A stretch of 9,517 bases of DNA from Oscillospiraceae bacterium (GTDB lineage: Bacteria; Bacillota; Clostridia; Oscillospirales; Oscillospiraceae), in NCBI GenBank assembly GCA_017409645.1, contig JAFQSI010000071.1, positions 1 through 9,517 on the forward strand, read 5' to 3'. Position 1 is the first letter of the stretch; every line of letters begins with the position of its first letter. A program made the translations under genes and the position numbers. This document shows positions 1-5,262 of the stretch, piece after piece. The notes beneath the pieces are model-generated. The model ran no database searches. It was not told the origin of the DNA and saw nothing but the letters and a program-made list of their open reading frames with translations.

Positions 1-432
1 CTTCTCCTGGGACTCCCGCCAGGCGTCGGTGTGGCCCCAGCGGGCCTTGGCTTCTTCGGTGTAGCGGTCGAGCTTTTTGGAATCATATGCTTTGAAATCC
101 ATATGCATCACTCCTGTTTTTTGGATTTGACGGGCGTGTTCAATGAGTCGGTCCAGCTTCTCCCGCCGAAGCTCAAGGAGCCGGATCTGGTCGGAAAGTG
201 CCGCGATGGGGTCGAATGCGGGGCTGTCCAAAAGGGTCCGGATCTCCTTCAGGGGAAATTCCAGCTCCCGCAGCAGCAGAATGGTCTGCAGTTTTGCCAG
301 TGCGGCGTCATCATAGAGCCGGTAGCCCGCTTCCGTGACACTGGCGGGCTTCAGCAGGCCGATGGCGTCATAGTGGTGGAGCGTGCGCACACTCACACCG
401 GTCAGGCGGCTGACCTCTTTGACTGTTTTCAT
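1..432 (-). CDS. MerR family regulator, TipAL type (partial, C-terminus outside window)
   Basis: This gene encodes a MerR-type transcription activator whose C-terminal part begins as a TipAS drug-binding domain. The N-terminal winged helix-turn-helix is clear: KEVSRLTGVSVRTLHHYD at residues 5-22, then GLLKP and the wing GYRLYDD at 36-42. A dimerisation helix follows at about 76-105. From residue 111 the sequence changes to a TipAS-like start, with LDRYTEEAKARWG at 121-133. Only 144 codons are visible, because the frame is open to the window edge. TipAL of Streptomyces lividans has about 250 residues, so roughly 40% is missing here. The start at 432 has GGGAGGG six bases upstream. The gene is divergent from the thiamine operon. 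In the family, TipAS domains bind thiopeptide-like or other drugs and the regulator activates its own promoter. The ligand here is unknown. Confidence 0.93.
   Translation of the reverse strand, partial: MKTVKEVSRLTGVSVRTLHHYDAIGLLKPASVTEAGYRLYDDAALAKLQTILLLRELEFPLKEIRTLLDSPAFDPIAALSDQIRLLELRREKLDRLIEHARQIQKTGVMHMDFKAYDSKKLDRYTEEAKARWGHTDAWRESQEK
98..115 (-). promoter_or_regulatory. Internal Shine-Dalgarno and start codons inside the MerR/TipA gene
   Basis: Within the MerR reading frame the coding strand reads AGGAGTGATGCATATGGA. AGGAG at 115-111 lies eight bases before the in-frame ATG at 102 (Met111); a second ATG at 108 (Met109) is closer. The site falls exactly between the dimerisation helix and the TipAS-like domain. 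In Streptomyces tipA the free TipAS protein is made from an in-frame internal start near residue 110, so position and context match. Nearly the same 18 bases form the initiation region of the DUF3892 gene at 9192-9209. Use of this start is inferred. Confidence 0.6.
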
Positions 433-455
433 GGTGATCCCTCCCGTCTGAGGAT

Positions 456-486
456 AGTATAAACTATGACGTAAGGGGAGTGTCAA
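456..486 (-). promoter_or_regulatory. Promoter of the MerR/TipA gene with MerR-type 19-bp spacer
   Basis: On the minus strand TTGACA (486-481) is followed after 19 bases by TATACT (461-456), about 25 bases before the start codon. A 19-bp spacer is longer than the usual 17 and is the hallmark of promoters that MerR proteins activate by twisting the DNA. A small inverted repeat, ATAGT-ataa-ACTAT at 454-467, overlaps the -10 box. Autoregulation is an inference. Confidence 0.65.
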
Positions 487-515
487 GGGGAAATTTGCTT
501 GAATTTGAAAAAGGG

Positions 516-544
516 TTGACAACCGGCCGGAAAAGGCATATACT
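516..544 (+). promoter_or_regulatory. Promoter of the thiamine uptake operon
   Basis: TTGACA at 516-521 and TATACT at 539-544 are separated by exactly 17 bases, a near-consensus housekeeping promoter. Transcription should begin near 551, so the riboswitch lies at the very 5' end of the RNA. The -35 box is 29 bases from that of the divergent MerR gene. Confidence 0.85.
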
Positions 545-550
545 GAAAAG

Positions 551-655
551 CGACAAGGGGAGTCCGGATCGACGGGCTGAGAGGCGGGTATTCCCGCGAC
601 CCAATAACCTGATCTGGATCATGCCAGCGTAGGGAGCATAGAAGGTGCATTGTCG
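551..655 (+). promoter_or_regulatory. TPP riboswitch (THI element)
   Basis: All core blocks of the thiamine pyrophosphate aptamer are present in order: GGGG near 557-560, GGCTGAGA at 575-582, a variable P3a hairpin GCGGG-tatt-CCCGC at 584-597, ACCC-like pairing bases near 599-602, ACCTGATCTGGATCATGCC at 607-625, and AGCGTAGGGA at 626-635. The outer helix appears to be CGACAA (551-556) with TTGTCG (650-655); the 3' strand of this helix lies unusually far (about 14 bases) from the core. The terminator downstream implies control at transcription: TPP binding should favour termination. GAAGG at 641-645 could pair with CCTTC at 696-700 in the left arm of the terminator and so act as part of an antiterminator, but this pairing is short. 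Confidence 0.95.
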
Positions 656-691
656 GGCCGCGGAATACGCGCAAAACAACATGTACTGTCC

Positions 692-733
692 ATTGCCTTC
701 GCTGGGTACTTCCGGCGAAGGCAATTTTATTTT
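692..733 (+). terminator. Intrinsic terminator of the TPP riboswitch
   Basis: The stem ATTGCCTTCGC (692-702) pairs perfectly with GCGAAGGCAAT (715-725). Four further pairs, including two G-T, can close a TACT tetraloop at 707-710. The stem is followed by TTTATTTT (726-733). It lies immediately before the ribosome binding site of the first gene (GGAGG at 734-738), so it is the expression platform of the riboswitch. Confidence 0.9.
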
Positions 734-745
734 GGAGGTATTTTT

Positions 746-1048
746 ATGAAAGCAAGCATCGCCATCCAAGTCCTTCCCGTGGCACCCACCCAGGACGAGC
801 TTCTCCGGATTGTGGACGAGGTCATCGCCTACATCAAAAGCACGGGCCTGCACTGCCACGTGGGACCCTTCGAGACGACCATCGAGGGCGACGACTACGA
901 CCAGCTGATGGACATCGTCCGGGAGTGCCAGCATGTGGCTGTCCGGGCCGGTGCCGAGAAGGTCAGCGCCTATGTCAAGATCGTCTACCGCCCCGAGGGG
1001 GAGATCCTGACCATCGACCAGAAGGTCACCAAGCATGCGCAGACGTAA
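746..1048 (+). CDS. Thiamine-binding protein, MTH1187/YkoF-like family
   Basis: This 100-residue protein belongs to the small thiamine-binding family (MTH1187, Thiamine_BP, formerly UPF0045). Visible family features are the N-terminal strand ASIAIQVLPV, the segment GLHCHVGPFETTIEGD (34-49), the helix DQLMDIVREC, and the C-terminal strand SAYVKIVYRP. These proteins form a ferredoxin-like fold and bind thiamine in the cytoplasm; no signal peptide or membrane segment is present. The start at 746 has GGAGG seven bases upstream and lies just after the riboswitch terminator; a longer frame upstream would run through the terminator and is rejected. The 3' end overlaps the permease gene by 14 bases, so the two are translationally coupled. 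The exact role beside the transporter, buffering or delivering substrate, is not established. Confidence 0.9.
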   Translation: MKASIAIQVLPVAPTQDELLRIVDEVIAYIKSTGLHCHVGPFETTIEGDDYDQLMDIVRECQHVAVRAGAEKVSAYVKIVYRPEGEILTIDQKVTKHAQT

Positions 1049-1790
1049 TATACCGGCGTTTATCGCCGTGGCGGCCCTGCTGATCCTCTGGCAGGGAGTG
1101 TCCATGCTGGGACTGGTGCCCGCGTTCATGCTGCCCTCGCCGGTGGAGGTGGTCCGGGCCTTTGTCAAAGAGCTGCCCCTGCTGTGGGAGAATTCGCTCA
1201 TCACCTTACAGGAGGCCTTCATCGGCCTGGTGATGGGCGTGGCTTTCGGATTTCTGGTGGCGGTGCTGATGGACGCCTTCGAGGTGCTGTACCGGGCCTT
1301 TTACCCTCTGCTCATCATCACCCAGACGGTGCCCACCGTGGCCATCGCGCCGCTGCTGGTGCTGTGGTTTGGCTATGAGATGACCCCGAAGATCATTCTG
1401 ATCGTCATCTCCACCTTTTTCCCCGTCACCGTGGGACTGCTCGACGGCTTCCGCAGTGCGGACAGGGACGCCATCGGCCTGCTGCGGTCCATGGGCGCGA
1501 CCCGGGTGCAGATCTTCCGCCATATCAAATTTCCCTCGGCGCTGCCCCAGCTCTTCTCCGGACTGCGGATCGCCGCGGCCTACAGCGTCGTCGGCGCGGT
1601 CATCAGCGAGTGGCTGGGCGGCTTTGGCGGCCTGGGCGTGTACATGACCCGGGTGAAGAAGGCCTTCGCCTTTGATAAGATGTTCGCCGTCATCTTCCTG
1701 ATCTCCGGCATCTCCCTGGGGCTGATGAGCCTGGTGGAGTACGCCGAGAAAAAATGCATGCCCTACCGGCATCTGGACAAGAAAGAATAA
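1035..1790 (+). CDS. thiX: ABC transporter permease for thiamine or its pyrimidine precursor
   Basis: This 251-residue membrane protein is the permease of the uptake system. Hydrophobic segments lie near residues 8-27, 61-80, 88-112, 118-136, 179-200 and 215-236, giving six spans. The EAA loop that contacts the ATPase is clear at about 150-172, with GATRVQIFRHIKFPSALP. The protein belongs to the SsuC/TauC/ThiX branch of binding-protein-dependent permeases. In the ThiXYZ family the substrate is N-formyl-4-amino-5-aminomethyl-2-methylpyrimidine or a related pyrimidine. The riboswitch and the neighbouring thiamine-binding protein support thiamine-related uptake, but thiamine itself and a precursor cannot be told apart. 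The start overlaps the preceding gene by 14 bases, with only a weak AAGGT upstream. After its stop there are 303 bases without a gene, holding a repeat. Confidence 0.9.
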   Translation: MRRRNIPAFIAVAALLILWQGVSMLGLVPAFMLPSPVEVVRAFVKELPLLWENSLITLQEAFIGLVMGVAFGFLVAVLMDAFEVLYRAFYPLLIITQTVPTVAIAPLLVLWFGYEMTPKIILIVISTFFPVTVGLLDGFRSADRDAIGLLRSMGATRVQIFRHIKFPSALPQLFSGLRIAAAYSVVGAVISEWLGGFGGLGVYMTRVKKAFAFDKMFAVIFLISGISLGLMSLVEYAEKKCMPYRHLDKKE

Positions 1791-1868
1791 CTGCCGCCCT
1801 GCCTTCCGCACTGGGACAATGCTGTTAACTTAAGCAATCCAATCAACAGGATGGACCGCCCACCACCT

Positions 1869-1993
1869 CTGTCATTGCGAGGGCGAAGCCCGTGGCAATC
1901 CGCGTCCCCTGCGATGCGGAGCATCGCCCGCTCCCGGAGGGAGCGGAAAAGAACGGATTGCCACGTCGGCCTATGGCCTCCTCGCAATGACAG
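1869..1993. repeat. Nested-hairpin intergenic repeat element (125 bp, MITE- or REP-like)
   Basis: The gap between thiX and thiY (1791-2093) holds a long imperfect palindrome. The outer arms CTGTCATTGCGAGG (1869-1882) and CCTCGCAATGACAG (1980-1993) are perfectly complementary over 14 bp. The inner arms CGTGGCAATCCG (1891-1902) and CGGATTGCCACG (1954-1965) match over 12 bp. The centre holds two more perfect hairpins: GCGATGC-gga-GCATCGC (1911-1927) and CCGCTCCC-gga-GGGAGCGG (1928-1946). The sequence type TCATTGCGAGG...GTGGCAATCC is a dispersed intergenic repeat known from many bacterial genomes, including clostridia. It codes for no transposase and shows no clear target duplication. The rest of the gap shows no promoter or ORF that I trust. 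Confidence 0.85.
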
Positions 1994-2093
1994 CAGCAGC
2001 CGGAACCTGGTTCTATCAAGCCGACTGTTCTCAGATGACAGCATCGTACACGGGGGGCTACGGAATCATATTTGCTCGATAGGAGGTACCCTT

Positions 2094-3077
2094 ATGAAAA
2101 AACTGATCGCCATGGTTCTGGCGCTGATGATGCTTCTGTCCCTGACCGCCTGCGGCGGGGAGCAGGAAGCCGACAAGATCACCATCGTTCTGGACTGGAC
2201 GCCCAACACCAACCACACCGGCATCTATGTGGCCCTGGCAAACGGCTACTTTGAGGAAGCGGGTCTGAACGTGGAGGTCGTGCAGCCGCCCGAGGACGGC
2301 GCCGTGGCCCTGGTGGCCTCGGGCCGTGCCCAGTTCGGCGTGTCCTTCCAGGACTACCTGGCTCCCGCCTATGTGGGTGAGGACAAAATGCCTGTCACCG
2401 CCGTGGCCGCCGTCATCCAGCACAACACCTCCGGCATCGTCTCCCGGGCCGGGGAGGGCATGGACCGCCCCGCCGGTCTGGAGGGCAAAAAGTACGCCAC
2501 CTGGGACCTGGATGTGGAGAAGGCCACCATCCGGGACGTGATGACCGCCGACGGCGGCGACTTCGACAAGGTGGAGCTGATCCCCTCCACCGTCACCGAC
2601 GAAGTCTCCGCCCTCCAGTCCGGCTCCGTGGACGCCATCTGGATCTTCTACGGCTGGGCCGGCGTGGCCTGCGAGGTGGCCGGTCTTGAGATCGACTACT
2701 TCGACTTTGCAGACATCGATCCCGTCTTCGACTATTACTCTCCCGTCATCATCGGCAACGACGCCTGGCTGGCGGAGAATCCCGAGGAGGCGAAGGCCTT
2801 CGTCGCGGCCCTGAGCAAGGGCTACAGCTACTGCGTGGAGCATCCCCACGAGGCGGCGGACATCCTGATGGAGGCCGCGCCCGAGCTGAAGTCCAACCCG
2901 GAGCTGGTCTACGCCAGCCAGGAATATCTGGCCGATGAATACATCGCCGACGCAGAGCGCTGGGGTGAATTTGACGGCGGCCGCTGGGCGGCCTTCTTCA
3001 ACTGGCTGAACGAGAATGAGCTGATGGAGGGCCAGCTGGACCCCAATTTCGGCTTCACCAACGAGTATCTGCCCTGA
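2094..3077 (+). CDS. thiY: Thiamine-precursor ABC transporter substrate-binding lipoprotein (NMT1/THI5-like)
   Basis: This 327-residue protein is the extracytoplasmic binding component. The N-terminus is a lipoprotein signal: MKK, a hydrophobic core, and the lipobox LTAC with Cys20, so it should be lipid-anchored outside the membrane. The mature part opens with ITIVLDWTPNTNHTGIYVA (29-47), the typical start of the NMT1/THI5-like family, followed by GYFEEAGL and DGAVALVASGRAQFGVS. These proteins bind pyrimidine precursors of thiamine. The start at 2094 has AGGAGG eight bases upstream; a longer frame from 1851 runs through the intergenic repeat and is not credible. The ATPase gene begins four bases after its stop. 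The binding protein lies downstream of the repeat, separate from the first two genes, and no separate promoter is evident. Confidence 0.93.
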   Translation: MKKLIAMVLALMMLLSLTACGGEQEADKITIVLDWTPNTNHTGIYVALANGYFEEAGLNVEVVQPPEDGAVALVASGRAQFGVSFQDYLAPAYVGEDKMPVTAVAAVIQHNTSGIVSRAGEGMDRPAGLEGKKYATWDLDVEKATIRDVMTADGGDFDKVELIPSTVTDEVSALQSGSVDAIWIFYGWAGVACEVAGLEIDYFDFADIDPVFDYYSPVIIGNDAWLAENPEEAKAFVAALSKGYSYCVEHPHEAADILMEAAPELKSNPELVYASQEYLADEYIADAERWGEFDGGRWAAFFNWLNENELMEGQLDPNFGFTNEYLP

Positions 3078-3081
3078 GAAT

Positions 3082-3816
3082 ATGGAAAAGCTGGAAGTAA
3101 AGAATGTCAGCGTGTCCTTTGACGGGAAGCAGATCCTGGAGGACATCTCCATCGAGCTGAATCGGGGCGAGCTGGTTTGCCTGCTGGGCGTCAGCGGCGG
3201 CGGCAAGACCACGCTGTTCAATGTGATCTCGGGTCTGCTGAAGCCTGATGCCGGTCAGGTCCTGCTGGACGGCCGGGATATCACGGGCAAGCCCGGCACC
3301 ATCAGCTATATGCTGCAGAAGGACCTGCTGCTGCCCTACCGGACCATCGAGGACAATGTGGCGCTGCCCCTGCTGCTGAAGGGCGTGAAGAAGCGGGAGG
3401 CCAGGGCCCAGGTCGGCCCCATGTTTGCTCAGTTCGGGCTGGAGGGGGCCCAGAAGAAATACCCCGCCCAGCTCTCCGGCGGCATGCGCCAGCGGGCGGC
3501 GCTCCTGCGGACCTACCTGTTTTCCCGGGATGTGGCCCTGCTCGATGAGCCCTTTTCGGCCCTGGATACCCTGACCAAGAGCGCCATCCACGGGTGGTAT
3601 CTGGATGTGATGGAGAAGATCAGGCTCTCGACACTGTTTATCACCCACGACATCGACGAGGCGATCCTGCTCTCCGACCGGATCTATCTGCTGTCCGGGC
3701 AGCCCGGACGGATCGTGGAGGAGATCGTGATCTCCGAGCCGAAGCCCCGCCCGGCGGATTTCAACCTGACCCCCCGGTTCCTGGACTATAAAAAGCAGAT
3801 CCTGTCGCTGCTGTAA
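3082..3816 (+). CDS. thiZ: ABC transporter ATP-binding protein of the thiamine uptake system
   Basis: This 244-residue protein is the ATPase that drives import from the cytoplasmic side. All nucleotide-binding motifs are intact: Walker A GVSGGGKTT (36-44), Q-loop Gln79, signature LSGGMRQRAA (131-140), Walker B VALLDEP (151-157), D-loop SALD, and the switch histidine in THD (His189). It resembles the SsuB/TauB/ThiZ branch that pairs with NMT1-like binding proteins. The start lies four bases after the thiY stop with no strong Shine-Dalgarno, so translation probably depends on coupling. It is the last gene of the operon and is followed by a hairpin terminator. Length and motifs are normal for the family. 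Confidence 0.93.
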   Translation: MEKLEVKNVSVSFDGKQILEDISIELNRGELVCLLGVSGGGKTTLFNVISGLLKPDAGQVLLDGRDITGKPGTISYMLQKDLLLPYRTIEDNVALPLLLKGVKKREARAQVGPMFAQFGLEGAQKKYPAQLSGGMRQRAALLRTYLFSRDVALLDEPFSALDTLTKSAIHGWYLDVMEKIRLSTLFITHDIDEAILLSDRIYLLSGQPGRIVEEIVISEPKPRPADFNLTPRFLDYKKQILSLL

Positions 3817-3824
3817 ATATGCAA

Positions 3825-3861
3825 AGCCGCCGTGTTCGTTCGAACACCGGCGGCTGTTTTT
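3825..3861 (+). terminator. Intrinsic terminator of the thi operon
   Basis: AGCCGCCG (3825-3832) pairs with CGGCGGCT (3848-3855). After one bulged C, TGTTCG pairs with CGAACA around a very small loop. Five T residues follow at 3857-3861. It lies nine bases after the thiZ stop and seven bases before the end of the convergent MFS gene. On the minus strand the T tail is poor, so it serves mainly the thi operon. Confidence 0.88.
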
Positions 3862-3868
3862 ACAGGGA

Positions 3869-5161
3869 TCAAGCGCGCCCGGACTGCCGTCCGGACTTGA
3901 CGGCCAGCACGCAGACTGTGACCACCACGCCCACCGCCAGGGCGGCGGCGAAGATGTTTGCGTTGGGGATGAAGGAGGTGGTGCCGTCGGAGTTGACGAT
4001 CTGCTCTGCGCCGGAGAGGACCGCCGCGCCGATGGCGGGACCGATGACGCCGGGGATCAGCACCTGGGAGAAGATCCGCAGGCCCTGGAACTGGCCGGAC
4101 TTGCCCTCCGGGGTGAAGTCCCGGACGTAGGCGCCGAAGACCGCCATGCCGGACAGATATCCGCTCATCATCAGCAGACTGCCGACGAATACGGGGAGTG
4201 TGCTTCTGGTGAGATACAGCACGATGTAGCCCAGATTCAGCGCTGTCAGAGCGGCCAGAGCGGCGAATTTGAAGCCCTTGCGGTCGTAGACCTTGCCCCA
4301 GAAGGCCGTGACCACCGCCGCAAGGATGATGGCGGGAGCCATGATGAGGACGTAATTCGCCATGCCCAGGCTGACCTCGTAGTAGAGGATCAGATAGGGC
4401 ATATAGGTCTGGATGGAGATGTTGAACAGGGCGAAGACGATCAGCATCCCATAGAGCTGACGGTTTTTCTTCGCCGTGGAGGGGCGGAAGCCGTAGGTCA
4501 GGTTCTCGAAGTAGCCGGTCTTCGTCGGCTCGATCTTCGACTCGTCGATCAGGAACAGACCGGCCACGCCCACGCAGATGACCACGCCGCCGATGATGGC
4601 GAAGATCCAGGTCCAGCTTTCCGACTGGTTCAGGTCGAAGCCCAGGAAGCCGCCGAAGACCACCAGAATGGAGATCAGGGGCATCATGGAGTTGATGCCC
4701 TCCACTGCGCCCCGATTGGTGTGGTCGGTGGAGTCCGTGACCCAGGCGTTGAAGGCGGCGTCGTTGGCACTGGAGCCGAAGAAGGTCATGACGCAGTCCA
4801 TGATGATGACCAGACTCACGCCCAGGGACATGGCGTTGGCGGTCATGGGGAAGACCGCCTCGATCACATCCACCCGGAGCAGGCAGAAGCTCAGGATACT
4901 GACGCCCCAAACGAGATAACCGCCGCAGATCAGCAGCTTCCGCTTGCCGATCCGATCGGACAGCGCACCGATCAGCACCGTCGTCACCGTGGCCGCCACG
5001 CTGGAAGCACCCACCATGGCGGAGATGTCCGCCGCCGACGCACGGAACATCTTGTAAATGAACACATTGAAATACATATTCTCCACGACCCAGGCGACCT
5101 GACCCACCAGAGAGAACAGGGTCAGCGCCACCCAGAACCGGGAAGAGAGCTTGGTTTTCAT
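3869..5161 (-). CDS. Major facilitator superfamily transporter
   Basis: This 430-residue protein is a 12-span MFS carrier. The loop motif between spans 2 and 3 is GALSDRIGKRK (65-75), and its repeat in the second half is GKVYDRKGFK (289-298), both on the cytoplasmic side. A polar stretch with SSANDAAFNAWVTDSTDHTNRG at 130-151 precedes span 5; such D-x-T-x-x-x-NRG segments occur in sugar-type and uncharacterised clostridial MFS carriers. The substrate cannot be inferred; import of a solute and efflux of a compound are both possible. The start at 5161 has GGAGG seven bases upstream and its own TATAAT. It lies 101 bases downstream of the AraC-kinase fusion on the same strand, so the regulator may control it, but this is inference. 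Confidence 0.88.
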   Translation of the reverse strand: MKTKLSSRFWVALTLFSLVGQVAWVVENMYFNVFIYKMFRASAADISAMVGASSVAATVTTVLIGALSDRIGKRKLLICGGYLVWGVSILSFCLLRVDVIEAVFPMTANAMSLGVSLVIIMDCVMTFFGSSANDAAFNAWVTDSTDHTNRGAVEGINSMMPLISILVVFGGFLGFDLNQSESWTWIFAIIGGVVICVGVAGLFLIDESKIEPTKTGYFENLTYGFRPSTAKKNRQLYGMLIVFALFNISIQTYMPYLILYYEVSLGMANYVLIMAPAIILAAVVTAFWGKVYDRKGFKFAALAALTALNLGYIVLYLTRSTLPVFVGSLLMMSGYLSGMAVFGAYVRDFTPEGKSGQFQGLRIFSQVLIPGVIGPAIGAAVLSGAEQIVNSDGTTSFIPNANIFAAALAVGVVVTVCVLAVKSGRQSGRA

Positions 5162-5192
5162 GACGAAACCTCCCGAAAAGTTGTATGGAGTG

Positions 5193-5221
5193 ATTATAGC
5201 ACAGAATATTCAGGGAAGAAA
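5193..5221 (-). promoter_or_regulatory. Probable promoter of the MFS gene
   Basis: On the minus strand a perfect TATAAT lies at 5198-5193. The -35 position, 17 bases upstream (TTTCTT, 5221-5216), is a poor match. The weak -35 box fits a promoter that needs an activator, possibly the AraC-type protein encoded upstream, but no operator is recognised. No clear terminator separates it from the upstream gene. Confidence 0.55.
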
Positions 5222-5262
5222 GAGAAAAAGCGCCGTGATCTCGGGGTATATGTTCTTGCTTC

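Noticed and set aside
464..1222. Open frame of 252 codons on the minus strand over the riboswitch and first thi genes
   Set aside because: It runs antisense through the TPP riboswitch, its terminator and conserved genes.
1869..1993. CRISPR array or insertion sequence in the thiX-thiY gap
   Set aside because: The repeats are inverted, not direct and evenly spaced, and no transposase frame is present.
1851..2093. N-terminal extension of thiY by 81 codons
   Set aside because: It would translate the intergenic repeat and place the lipoprotein signal inside the protein; the start at 2094 has AGGAGG.
2058..3221. Open frame of 387 codons on the minus strand across thiY
   Set aside because: It is the antisense shadow of a clear lipoprotein gene in GC-rich DNA; its translation is low in complexity, rich in G, H and V, and has no domain.
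3786..4910. Open frame of 374 codons on the minus strand in another frame of the MFS gene
   Set aside because: It is an R-, G- and H-rich out-of-frame translation of the MFS gene and crosses the thi terminator.
5221..5262. Terminator after the AraC-kinase gene
   Set aside because: A T-rich run exists on the minus strand, but only a 3-4 bp stem precedes it, so read-through into the MFS gene remains possible.
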